A stretch of DNA of 64,000 nucleotides from Lepidodermella squamata (lineage: Eukaryota > Gastrotricha): the NCBI GenBank assembly GCA_047495785.1, contig JBLDXI010000036.1, positions 1,178,001 through 1,242,000 of the forward strand, given 5' to 3'. A program made the translations under genes and the position numbers. The notes beneath the pieces were generated by a model. It was not told where the DNA came from, made no database searches, and saw only the letters and a list, made by a program, of their open reading frames with translations. The first letter of the stretch is position 1; the number at the start of each line of letters is the position of its first letter. Positions 1 through 10,937 of this stretch are shown here, one piece after another.

Positions 1-261
1 TAGAGTATCCCGCTCTGAATTCGACTATTTTTGGGTTTTTCCTACTTTGCCAACCACGTGAAATTTTAGAAAATATTCGGCAAATACAGAATTATAGAGT
101 AGTTTTGGGCTATCCAATTGACCTCTGGGTCATCGCTAGATTGAGAAACTGGCGATTTTGTATACAAAATTTGCCCAGGAAGCATTTTTAGATGTGTCGA
201 ATAGGAACCCAGAAGTGCCGGAGTTGGGTCGCAGCGCCCGAACATAGGACGTGGCCGAATT

Positions 262-645
262 ATGGCATCTTATAGCAAATCAGGGGTTGAACAGAATTAC
301 TGCGCGAAGTGCGAGCGCGAATTCGGCGATGGCCGCGGCATAGCTCAACACAAATGTACCAAGACAGCGTTTACGGACGTTGTTCACACGAACAACGGCG
401 TGGAGGGCAATGACAGCCGCTACAACCGTGCCGCGCGTTGTTGTCACCTTGCCTTTTGGCGGTTTTGTCACCTTATCATCACCACCGAAGACCATATAGA
501 TAGCGATTTGCTACTGCAAGAGGCCGGTCAGCAGATCAAGAAGCATACGGCGAGATACCGCCGAATCGACGCCGCTATCAAGAAAATTACGGCAAAATAC
601 TCGAAGAAGCGCGCGGCTCTTATTAACGATGATGATGGCTGTTAA
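262..645 (+). CDS. Hypothetical 127-aa ORF with a zinc-finger-like cysteine/histidine motif
   Basis: This is a single open frame from ATG to TAA, richer in G+C than its surroundings. Near the N-terminus there is a C-x2-C spacing (residues 14-17) followed about 12 residues later by H-x-C, which resembles a degenerate C2H2/C2HC zinc finger. The C-terminal third is lysine/arginine rich and probably helical, and the end is acidic. No splice sites, neighbours or family membership could be established. It could be a decayed exon, or the zinc-finger leader of a non-LTR element. It is reported only because the frame is open and compositionally distinct. Confidence 0.25.
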   Translation: MASYSKSGVEQNYCAKCEREFGDGRGIAQHKCTKTAFTDVVHTNNGVEGNDSRYNRAARCCHLAFWRFCHLIITTEDHIDSDLLLQEAGQQIKKHTARYRRIDAAIKKITAKYSKKRAALINDDDGC

Positions 646-3240
646 AAAATTAGCATTGAATACGCTTATTCGTTTTGAGTACTATTTTCATGACATGAAT
701 CGCCTAGTATAATCGCCATAATAAGGTTAATGAATAGCGCAATAAAATGACACGATGCAAGCTTCCCCAATAATAAGCAATTTTGTTACTAATGGTTCTG
801 GGTAAACTTGAATAAAATCTGCAGAGTGGGAAGCGGATTAGAAGGAAATGCGTGCGTAACTGCTCAATTGCATTTTGGAGTGAGTTTTACACATTGGTAA
901 ACTTGCATTGGGAAACTTGCATTGGGAAAGTTGAAGACACCGTTTTTGATCATTCAAACTTCATGTCATAGCTCATTCCATGGATAATTTCTGCTGCAAG
1001 TCGCCGCAGCTGACCAGGTCATTTGATGAGGCCCGTGACCTAATAATGCCGCCGTCGAAGGTGTAATAATCCGCGATCCGCGCGCTCGTTTTATTACTGC
1101 TCTTTTATCACTAATCAGGTCATGATTGAGAGTGTGCGTGTTTATAGAAAGAACCGATTTTCCTCTGTGGACCTCCTGCTATCAAATTTTAGCACCCGGA
1201 GATTTCCATTGAAATAATCAAATTTTATAATTTTTTGGAGTTTTTATTTGTTTGTTATTCCGGGCCACCAGACTAGAATTTAATTACTATTGGCAAACGT
1301 TTTTATTCCTTACCCTCACCTGTGGCTGCTCCAATTTTCGGCGTTATGTGTCTTTCATCGGTCACTGTTTGCCTGGCTCCTATTACATGGTACGTTTCAA
1401 CTTCTATTTCTGCAGGCTTGAGATGGCGGGATGAATCAAATTAAATCATTACCCATTTTGTTGAGTGACAAAATTTCCGAGCATTGCTTTTTTCCCGAAA
1501 ATATTGAGGCATTTTCGCCCCCATGGGAATTTTTAATGATAGCATCGAAATCTAATCGTTGTCGAATTCGTTTATTCTTCTGCAATTACCGGTGCACCCG
1601 AAGGAGCCCGTTTACTCACTTATTTCGCGATAGCTATAAATAAGGTATCAGGTACTTTGCATTATTGAAAAAGGTTTCACCGGTTCTTCGATTTTTTTTA
1701 CCAATTTTTCCAATTTCCCACCTATGTTCGTAATTCTATCATTTTGAGGAGTATTCAACCTATTGAATAGCCATTATGATATCAGGAAATTAGCGAGAGC
1801 GTTGTGTCATTTATGCGCCGATGATCACCTGCATTTTATTATTTTATTTCAATTTTCTTGTATTTTTTTTCTCGCATTCTCGCAATTTTTTGTTCTCGGA
1901 CCGCTTTGCTTATTTTTAGCGAGATCATTTTGTGATCATTGTGTCTCGGGGGTGGCGCAAGATCAGATTGTTCTCTATCTAGTTTCATGAAACCCCTGTT
2001 ATTCAACAGAGGGAAGCGTTCCATATAAAAGCGATTTTATTCCATTCTCCATTATTTTCTATCAATTTCTCGAAAATATCGGGCAGCTTTTAATATGTAT
2101 CAATGTCTCTACGCTCACCTCTTCGCTGCGACTGGTAGCTAATGCGGGTAACTTTTACCCATTCAGATAACCCACCTTAATTAATTATTTGTAGCTGCCG
2201 TAAATGCTTCTGCTCTAACCAGTCGCTCATCAACTTCACCTCGCCGCGACGTCGGATTGCTCGGATTGCATTCTTGGATAATTTCAGCAAAATCATACTC
2301 AATTTAATTTTGGAATATTTTTGATATCAGTTCAGGCATCTCGCTTATGTTCGAAATGAAATATTTGTGTGGCATAGTCAATAAAATTGCCCCATCGTTG
2401 GGCTTTCAAAGGCTTATGACAATTATTACTTCGAACAATATGGATGATACTTCCATTCTCGGAGTGGGTAAATTTAGTTTTCATGATTAGCCTGATAGCA
2501 ACCGAATTCGGAGAGACAGTAAGTTACTAATTTAGAACGCAAACTTTCATCATAACACGATCTAGTATTTCAAGGTTCACCCATGAAAATTCCTGGAGTT
2601 TTGGAGCAAAGAAACTCGGAGTGCAAAAATCTTAGAGCAGATGAAATTTGAGCTACGGTTTAAAGAATTCAAATGAAATATCGCCTCTTCTTGCAGTTTC
2701 GCCTTGCAGTTTCAGCATCAGTGCAGCTGTTTTTGACCAAAATAGTAGGGAAATTTCAGTTGTTCCCGTCATGCTCAATCTAAGAAAATTATAATCAAAA
2801 ATCCAGGTTAAGCCTAGGAATATTTGCGAATTATTGCTTCTGAGCTTTCCCGATCGGTTATCATCGTTTTAATCCTAAATTCACAAATAACTTGTAATAA
2901 ATAATACAGGCTTTTTAGTGGACATTGATTTCGGTTTGAAAGACGCAAGATATTGAAGGTTTGAAAGATGGCGTAATGAAAAATTTGAATCGTGATTTTA
3001 ACTTATAACGAAATTAGACCGATTGATTAACTTCACTGGTTCAATGGCTTGAATGAAACAGGATGCAATGAGCTCTCCGATTCTAATCCGAGTTTGCTGA
3101 AAAATAATGAGTATCTCATAATATCTTGTATATTCGGTTCCGTGGTCAGAATTTTCAGCATTGAACTTTGTCAGTAAAAAATTCAAAAATGAACTATTAG
3201 CATCAATTTGAATAATCCTTGAAGACAAGTGGGCAGTTAA
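646..3240. other. Intergenic, no recognisable gene
   Basis: This is AT-rich sequence with only short, compositionally neutral open frames on both strands. I saw no exon with credible splice sites, no RNA gene and no repeat shared with the rest of the window. Confidence 0.5.
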
Positions 3241-3241
3241 A

Positions 3242-3980
3242 TTTCAGCAGCGACATCAGTGACAAATGAGCAGATGACACTTCCTCAATTTTTATTTATT
3301 AATCTCGGGCATTGAACTTGCACTTTTTGAGCTCAACTGCAATGTAGCACGTAGCCCTCCTGCAGAATAGGGCTAAAATCTCTTGATAGAATGTCTCCGC
3401 TAAAATGTAACTGCGCAAATTTCAGCGAAATAAATAAATAAATTTGTAAAAATGAATGAAAAATTGAAAAAAAATGGGTCTTCCTGTTACCGGAACCAAA
3501 TTTGCTGTATCGGAACCAAATATGCTGTTAGCGGAACCAAATTTTAGAATTTTCTAGTGGCCTGAAATCGCTTTTCGGATATTTATTGCATGTCAAAATT
3601 GGTCCCAATAATTCTAGAAAATTCACCAGTGAATTCAGCGCAACATTCTCTATAAGACGCAGTGTTCAATTCAGAATTCATGCTTAGCCTAAAATTCTTA
3701 GAAATATTCAAAAAATGACTCTTGGCATATTTCGAGTTTGGTTCCGCAAAAAGCAAATTTGGTTCCGCTACAGCATATTTGGTTCCGATACAGCAAATTT
3801 GGTTCCGCTCACTGTAAATTTGGTTCCGCTAAAAGATATTCCCAAAAAAAATCACTGCTGACTTATCACTGATGATTTGTCACTGCGCAAATGTCGCAGC
3901 TGAAATGTCACTGCTCATTTGTCACTGATGAAAAGTCACTGATGTTTTCACCCTCACTTGCTGAAATGTCACTGCTGAAA
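3242..3980. mobile_element. Foldback-type element with TGTCACTGATG subrepeats
   Basis: The left end (3242-3283) is the inverted complement of parts of the right end (3846-3980). Both are built from degenerate repeats of words such as GCTCATTTGTCACTGATG and GTCACTGCTGAAA. The right end holds about seven such units. No coding capacity is present. It encloses the separate GGTTCCG element, so the two are nested. No clear target-site duplication was found, so the outer limits are approximate. Confidence 0.5.
3481..3842. mobile_element. GGTTCCG MITE, copy 1
   Basis: Each terminus is a small tandem array of about 20-bp units. The left units read CGGAACCAAATTTGCTGTA, and the right end carries the inverted complements ending in GGTTCCGCTAAAAG. 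The core of about 230 bp contains a stretch (CTAGTGGCCTGAAATCGCTT) that recurs in copy 2 at 7.6 kb, and its right half recurs in decayed form at 41.4 kb. There is no open frame. It looks like a non-autonomous element of the foldback or MITE kind with subterminal tandem repeats. The family was not recognised. Confidence 0.6.
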
Positions 3981-4320
3981 AGCTGTACAACCGTTCGGTT
4001 CGGTATTTTTATTTTTCCGTTCTAGTTTTCGAATTCTAATTTAGAATCCTGGCAGAAAATATTGAAAGAAATTAACGATTGTGTTTTTCGGGATTTGAAA
4101 TTCATTGAATCGAAAAATCGAAAGCCCCTGAAAATGCGTAGGATTCTGGAAAAAATTACGAAAATCCCCGATCGGGTATTTTCGGGATTTACCCGGTAAA
4201 TTTACCCGGTTAATATACTCGGTTAGCAGGTAAAACTCGTTGAAATAAGTTTACTCGAATGGTAAATATCTGGATTTTCGATCGCTCCGAGATATTCTAA
4301 ATTTTCTAATTTAATTTTAG

Positions 4321-7139
4321 AATTGTGCCAGTCGGTTCGTGAAGTTGCGAATGTCCTACTCGCCAATATCGCGACGCTGCTCAGGTACGTATTCTCGAAC
4401 ATGTTCATCGAATGAGACGGCGTCATCGACCTGGACGTGCTACTCGAGGCGTGTTCGATCTGCCTCACCGCTTGGGAACAGGCGGCCGGCTACACGTACG
4501 ACATGATCGGCTTCAACCTCGTCGTCGTCACCCGCCGCGGCATTAAGACCTATGTCGTGCTCGTTGAGGAGCAGATTCCGGTTAAGAAGGGTGATGTTTT
4601 CGGTTATAACTACGACTCGTGGGACACGTTCCAGTCGCGGGCGGTCATCCCGCACGCCGACAGGTTCAAGCCGTAGACGTATCCGGGCGATTTCTACGGC
4701 GGCTTTTCGTTTGGCACAGGGCAAACGCGTGGATTTTAACGGCTTCAAGCAGGGCAGTGGCGAGTTCCGGCACTGGCTGTCTATGTCAAATGTGAGTCAA
4801 GCATTTATTCGAAATTTTTGAAATTTTTAGAATACTATGCAAAATTCTTACGTTGACACTGCATCAAATAGAAAATGTGAAGTGATATGAACATTTTTCG
4901 AAATATGAAGCAACTGGGTTCAACTATAAGCACTATTAATATAAAATTAGGAAATATATAATATCTATTAATCAAAATATAAATTTAAATTTAGAATGTA
5001 TTATTATCGAAATTTCAGTATGAAATTTTTCAAATTTACGTTTTCATATTAACACTGGTTTTTCGTCTTGCTGAATCTACTGAGAACAGTCACGTGATTA
5101 ATCTTCAATTTTTTTGAAAAAATATATTAAAAAGAACGCGAGAAAAACTGTAGAGTGTAGGAAATGTCCCAGTAACATTCCATATTTTACCAGGTAATCA
5201 TTTCTCAGGTTATTTTTTTTAATTCTTCTTCATCAATTTTACTCATGCACTAGATTGAAATCACGGGAACTAAAGTGGAGTTGAATTTTGGAAATTTAAA
5301 ATTCACCAATTTTCTCCAGATTTTGTGGAGCTGAAAAAACCGATCGACATTTTTTAGGAAAATTTCCAGGTTTTGGAGAAGAAAATGCCCTTGTTTGAAA
5401 ACTGAACTGGTTTTGATTTGAATAATGGAATTTGCGATTGACTTTTCCGTCAGAAAATGTCTTATTTAATCCGAGAACCTAGCATATGACTGAACACAGT
5501 TCGCACTCGAAACCAAGTTTCACTGAATTTTGGTTCCTATTTGTTCCTATTTTAGAACAGTATTTTAGAATATAACAGTATTGGTTCCTATTTTATGCCG
5601 AATAACGTCATTTTTAAGTCTAGAATCTGCCAGCTAGAGGCTTCCCCTGACAATGCTTGAGCCTGGAATCGATTAGAACCACGGATCGATTCCTGGGCTT
5701 AGCGATTGAGCAGAGATGAGTTTGAACATAGACCAATTTGATATCTATTATTCCAAGCCACATATCAGGTTTCCGGATGAAATGAGACCAGGGTGCGAAG
5801 TACAGGGCCAGTCATTTCATCCGTCGCGACACCCCAGCTCGGTCGGGCAGTAGAAAATTTTATGATTTCACAGGAATTTAGAAAAATAGTTATCTTCCAT
5901 CATTTTGGTTTGGAACTTCGGTAATTAGAGAAATATGAAGCCAATGGAGGAGTTTTGAAGCAATTTCCAGCTAATCCTAACACACCAGCTTAAAAATCCT
6001 ACTTCGCACACTGAATGAGACATGCGTCTGAAAATTTTTGTTTGCATTTTCTGCTTCGAAGAAAATTTATAAAATATTTGAAATTATTAAAATGAAATTA
6101 AATATTTGAAATTAAAAAAAAATCGAAATTGAAATATTTTTATATTTTATTTGAATAATTTTTCCATTTTATTTTAGCGCCGTTTATGGATTGCGGCCCT
6201 GTGCCCGAAATCGACTGGCCGCGAACCCGGCGGACGGACACCAGTTTGACGGTGCGCGTCAGCTACGAGTCCGGCTTCACGCTCGAAGGCTCGTCGACGA
6301 TCATCTGCCAGGAGGCAAGTGGACAAGTGGACGCAGCCGCCCAAGTGCAAGGCGAGCAACGGCTGCGTGTGGGGCCGCGTCGTGTCCGACAAGCCGCTGG
6401 TGGAGCCGCGCGACAACGAGCTCAACTTGTACCCGAACAACCCCATCATGTACCAGGGCCTCGTCAAGAAGTGCACCATCTACTCGCGCCACTCGAGCCA
6501 GAATGTCGTCTACATGGACGTGTGGCGCCGCGAGCGCCAGACCTTCTACAAGCTTGTCAGCACCAACGTATTGACAGTCAGCAAAGTCGGCCTCAAAACA
6601 TTCAGTGTGCCCGATAAGGACCAGATTTTTGTTAAGGTGAGTAATTTTTCTTGAATTTGAATTTCCAAAATGTGTGAATTTTTTTGAAAATTATGCAATT
6701 TCAAATTTTTCAACTGAAAAATTGAAGAAAATTAAAAAACCGTTTCGAAATTTGCTGTGTGATAAATTGTAATTTTCTTAACTTTCATTTTTCAAATTAT
6801 TGCATTTTTTTGAAATTAGTTGAAATCGTCAAATCACTGCAATTTTTTCGAGACTGAAATTTTTCAATCGTTATTAATTTATGTTTTCGATTTTTCTAGG
6901 TCTAGGTCTAGGTCTAGGTCTAGGAGATATTGTGGGCTTCCGCTTCGACCGCAACGTCTCTCGTTATTCCATTCACCGAGGGAAAGGGTGGCTTGTACGA
7001 CAAGAACGACCTGCACGATACCATTGTGGCGGCCATGTACCACACGGATCTCATCTGCGGCTATTCGTACACGTTCGAGCGATCGAATTTCTTGCCAAAG
7101 AACCGCATTCCTTCAGTCCGTGTCCACGTCCTAAATGGT
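4321..7139 (+). pseudogene. Decayed multi-exon gene with a sushi (CCP) domain and repeated beta-sandwich-like segments
   Basis: G+C-rich exon-like blocks stand out at 4321-4795, 6180-6636 and about 6900-7139, bounded by plausible acceptors (TTTTAG) and donors (GTGAGT, GTACGT). The second block encodes a sushi signature: CGPVPEI, then SYESGFTLEGSSTIICQE, then KWTQPPKC. The first and third blocks share a V-K-K/x-GD-x-x-GF/Y motif (VKKGDVFGYNYD and GDIVGFRFDR), suggesting a repeated beta-sandwich. Damage is clear: block 1 has three in-frame stops and a frame change, and the sushi domain is broken by an 8-bp tandem duplication (CAAGTGGA twice, 6316-6331). The downstream end was not found. Extracellular adhesion or complement-like proteins carry such domains, but no specific family is claimed. 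Confidence 0.55.
6895..6924 (+). repeat. (TCTAGG)5 hexamer array at a splice acceptor
   Basis: Five perfect TCTAGG units sit exactly at the 3' end of an intron in the decayed sushi gene. Each unit contains an AG, so there are several possible acceptors spaced 6 nt apart. All of them keep the same downstream frame. Confidence 0.7.
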
Positions 7140-7596
7140 ACGTTTTTATTTTTATGCACTCATTCGATCGGTAAAACGATCAAAGTTTGAAATGAATCGA
7201 TTATCGATCTTCCAGTTTAGAGAAAATAAAAAGAATCAATATTTTGTGAATATTGATTATCGACCTGGAAATAAATCACATTTTGAGAAAAATTCCCAAG
7301 CTGGGAAAAACAATCCGGAATATAGGGAAGTTTGCTGCAATTCACGGAACGCGTTCCGGAAAGATAATATTCTCGCTCAGCCGAGTCGGATATAGGCTTA
7401 TGAATGTGATTAATTTACTGCAAAATTTAACAAATTCAACCTCGTTTTTTCGCTTTTTAAATCCTTCATTTACGACTGGTAGAAAGTGGCCCGGTAGAAA
7501 ATAATAATCCGAATAACTATTAGGTCCTATAGCAGCCCGGGCTACAAATATTTCAATCTCGATATTATGAAAAGTTCAAAAACTATTTTTTAGGTC
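7140..7596. other. AT-rich spacer or intron remnant
   Basis: This begins with GTACGT, a likely donor of the last sushi-gene block, but no downstream exon was recognised before the next mobile element. The short open frames here have no supporting features. Confidence 0.4.
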
Positions 7597-8191
7597 CTCC
7601 TGTTAGCGGAACCAAATTTACGGTGAGCGGAACCAAATATGCTGTAGCGGAACCAAATTTGCTGTTAGCGAAACCAAATTTTAGACTTATCTAGTGGCCT
7701 GAAATCGCTTTTCGAATATTTATTGCAGGTCAAGATTGGCCACAATAATTCTAGAAAATTCACCAGTGAATTCAACACAACATTCTCTATAATACGGAGT
7801 GTTGAATTCAGAATTCATGCTTAGTCTAAAATTCGTAGAAATATTCAAAAAATGACTAAATTCTAAATTCAAATTTATTTGTCCATCAGTCACAAAATTG
7901 GCATATTTCGTCTCTTGACTCTTGGCATATTTCGAATTGAGAGAAACCCAAAACGTCGCGCAAATTGATTCGAAATGTCGCGCAACATAATTTCAAGTGT
8001 CCCGCAAGTGCGTATTTCATGCCGCGCTCTGTTTAATCTGCGCACACCTTAATTTTTTGCGCGATGTTCGAATTAATTTGCGCGACGCCTGTCTAAGACC
8101 CGCAATTTGGTTCCGCTACAACATATTTGGTTTCGCTACAGCCAATTAGGTTCCGCTCACCGCAAATTTGGTTCCGCTAAAAGATATTCCG
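7597..8191. mobile_element. GGTTCCG MITE, copy 2 (carries an insertion)
   Basis: This repeats copy 1 at 3.5 kb, with the same inverted terminal arrays of the GGAACCAAATTTGCTGT unit and the same core words (CTAGTGGCCTGAAATCGCTT, then AATTCACCAGTGAATTCA). It is about 235 bp longer because of extra sequence at about 7863-8097, which itself contains a smaller inverted-repeat element. There is no coding potential. Confidence 0.65.
7954..8087. mobile_element. Small nested inverted-repeat element (GCGCAAATT family)
   Basis: The arms at 7954-7985 and 8057-8087 are inverted complements with few mismatches, built on CGTCGCGCAAATT and TTCGAA. The spacer is about 70 bp. It lies inside copy 2 of the GGTTCCG element and is absent from copy 1, so it belongs to the later insertion. 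Confidence 0.55.
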
Positions 8192-8771
8192 CTATTTTTT
8201 TTTGAATCGTTTATTTTTTATGTTTTCGAACCGACCTGACCCCCAACCCGGGGCTACTATTTGGGATGGCGATTATTAGTGAATGGGCTAATATTGGAAC
8301 AAATAATACGGTAAATGTTTTCCAACTGAGTGAAAAAATTCCTAAAACTACCGAGCAAGTTAACACACGCTTTTTCCCGGCTTTCCCTGGTAAAATTTGT
8401 CATTTCTTCGGTGAAATTGCGGATCAATGACTTCGCTGGGGGCTAATGAGAGGTCGAATAATTTAGATAAATATTCGAATGCCCTGTGAAACTTTGAAAA
8501 TTTAAAAAGCTACCAACTCCGCTTTGAAAAGGCCGTGAATAGCTGCATACCTTAATTAGATCTCGGATAAAATCGAACTATTTGTTTCCGCTCGCTGTTA
8601 ATTTTTTTTAAAAAATAGGACATGAGTTCAGAGGCCATCCAAGGTAGTTTTTATACAATTTGCAGACCTAATGTTAGCCTTGGAGCATCGATACTCTGTC
8701 TAGAATCACTTTATATTAAGGACTTTCTGTAAGGATTTTTCTAATTTATTGTTTTTCATCGTTCTTTTTAG
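8192..8771. other. Intergenic spacer
   Basis: No gene or repeat could be supported. It ends in a pyrimidine-rich tract and TTTTTAG that could act as an acceptor for the exon-like block that follows. Confidence 0.4.
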
Positions 8772-9023
8772 ATGGCGGGTCGCTATCTAACTCCGCTATC
8801 CATCTCAACATCGTCGCCATCTAGAGTAGGCACAACTCGGCGAAGACTGAGTGAGATAACTCCTCCTGCCCCATCAGCTGCTGCAGTGTGGCCTGGCAAC
8901 GCAGAAGCAGAAGCTGGCCCCTATGTCCGCTCAGTCGGATTTCAAATCGAATGGCGACCCGATCAAGGTTCTGGCTGTGATATCAGACGTAAATTTTCGT
9001 CGGCATCGATCAATGACCCATCG
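8772..9023 (+). CDS. Exon-like open block of unknown function
   Basis: An open frame starts with ATG directly after TTTTTAG and runs to a plausible donor (TCG|GTAATT). It encodes about 84 residues rich in Ser, Pro, Arg and Ala with no recognised domain. It might be an internal or first coding exon of an unidentified plus-strand gene together with the duplicated blocks at 9.6 and 10.7 kb, since all three end at similar (A)TCG/TTG|GTAA donors. This is weak evidence. Confidence 0.2.
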
Positions 9024-9539
9024 GTAATTATTTCTTCTGTTTTTTTCAGGCTTCTTGGAATTTGAAAATTTGAATTTTGAATTTCCGGGAATGGTAAATT
9101 TGTAAAAAATCGGTTTTTGATTTTGTCATCGCTCGGTCGTTTTTGGGACACGTTACGAGATAGGTAATCACAACTAATTAGCCGAATAACTGGAATGTTT
9201 CGATAATTTTTCCTATAGAATTTTAAAATCATAGGCTTGGCGTTGAACCCCTTTTCTCGTGAGTAGACAGTCTATACTAATATTATGTCGTATGTTAAGA
9301 ATTGATGAACGTCGAAAAAATAATCTCGCCGCAATTAAATAATTCAGACCCATGAATATTTTTTTCCGGGTAGATTGGTTTGATCGGTTGACTTTCATTG
9401 GCACAAGTTACCTAAAAATTGATATTCCCATTCAAGTGATGAATTATGATCGACGAAAATTGAATGAAAGACCGATCATAATTTTTCGGCTAACATGAGA
9501 GGTCTCAAATTTTACAATGTCCACAACGTTGAACGAAAT

Positions 9540-9911
9540 TCCGGCTTCTTTGCGAGATATTTATGAAAATTTTCGTATGGGCCTCCACCTTCTCATTACA
9601 TCGCGGAAAAGCCAAGTCATTAAAGCTATTTTCTTATTTTCAGATGATTTTTCAAATTGTCGAGTCGATTGGAAAGTGGGACATTCTCGCGCTCAGCACC
9701 ATGACCAGCGAGCGTAGCCATCGTAGTATGCGTCAACACGGCGAGCGTGACAAAGCGACACCAGCGTCGACCACAACCGGCACCACCACCAGCCTTAGCA
9801 ACTCGAGGCGTGTTAGGCGGGTAACAAGGATTGCTAATCGAATAACAGGTTGACGAGTGAACTGGCTCCCATATCAAGCGTCAAGATACAGTCAGCATGT
9901 CCCAGCCATCG
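9540..9911 (+). repeat. Exon-like tandem duplicate, copy 1
   Basis: A pyrimidine tract and TTTTCAG precede an open frame at 9644-9853 (69 residues: SIGKWDILAL, then TMTSER, a basic/Thr-rich middle and an Arg-rich end). A GTAATA donor follows at 9912. The block and the roughly 100 bp upstream of it recur 1.03 kb further right. Function is unknown. Confidence 0.4.
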
Positions 9912-10574
9912 GTAATAATTTTCTTATTCCTTTTTCATCTGATTGACAAAAATATCAGCCGATTCCCTTTTTTGATTGATGCATCGAAAAAAAAATATAC
10001 CTGATTTTTATTTGACCGGTAGCAAGTGAAAAATGGGGTTTGGGGTATTTTCTATATTTTCCAACAAATGGCGAAAGGTGTGTTGACTTGAATAAGGACG
10101 ATTCTAGGATTCCAAGGTGTTTCTTAAAATGCAATGCCGTGCTATAAACAGGAATAGATGCCTTGAATCGAGGTTCAATTCTTTGACGAATGTCGCCCTC
10201 CGATTTCTTGACTCATTCAAAGCAATTTCCTTCGCGTTCCAAAATCGGTATTATGATTGGAAGATCAGTGCCTGCCAAATTTCATCAGATAATTTGCACC
10301 CTCTTTTCCGCATTAAAAAATGGGGTTACGTCGTCTGATTTCGTATTTCTCATTACAATTTCAAATTTTTTTTACAAAAATATATGTCCAGCTTTGAAAA
10401 GTGTGAAGAGATACATTTTTACCGTAACTGCGCATTATTACCACCTATTTCCTATTTTATATCCCTGGCTTTCTATCCTTCTATGACCGACCAAAATTCA
10501 GTGAAAGGCCATTGATTTTTCTAGGCAAGTTGAAGCTTTTTTATTCACCATGTCTACAAAATTCGGACAAAATT

Positions 10575-10937
10575 CGGGAAAAATATGGATCCCTTCGTAT
10601 GCATCTCGAACTTCGGACTTCTCGACAAAAATTGCATCATGAAAAAACCCACGTCATCAAAGCTATTTTCTCTTATTTTCAGATGCCGCATTTCAATTTT
10701 TCGAGTCGATTGGAAAGTGTTACATTCTCGCGCTCAACACATTGACCAGCGAGCGTGGCCTCCACAGAATGCGCCAGCACGACTACGGCGAGCGTGACAG
10801 AACACCGGCCCAAGCAACCCATGAAAGAGGATCGCGTGTTATTCGGGATGCAGGAATGTCAATTGAATGATTGGTTGATGAGGGCGCTGGCTCTATCATC
10901 CGTCGAGATCTAGTCAACATGCCTCATCGATGAATTG
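10575..10937 (+). repeat. Exon-like tandem duplicate, copy 2
   Basis: This is a diverged repeat of 9540-9911, including the upstream words CGTCATCAAAGCTATTTTCT and TTTTCAG. The same frame is still readable (SIGKCYILALNTLTSER, later GERDRTP) and stops at 10868-10870, close to the equivalent position in copy 1. A GTAAGA donor follows the block. The frame is shifted near its start relative to copy 1. Confidence 0.4.

Noticed and set aside
1252-1990. Several 60-75 codon open frames on the plus strand
   Set aside because: They are AT-rich and hydrophobic by composition, with no splice context, domain or repeat in the window.
3846-3980. CRISPR-like spaced repeats
   Set aside because: The units are degenerate, have no unique equal-length spacers and occur in inverted orientation in a eukaryotic locus.
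4440-4748. 102-codon minus-strand frame opposite the decayed sushi gene
   Set aside because: It is a shadow of the G+C-rich plus-strand exon, where the recognisable motifs are on the plus strand.
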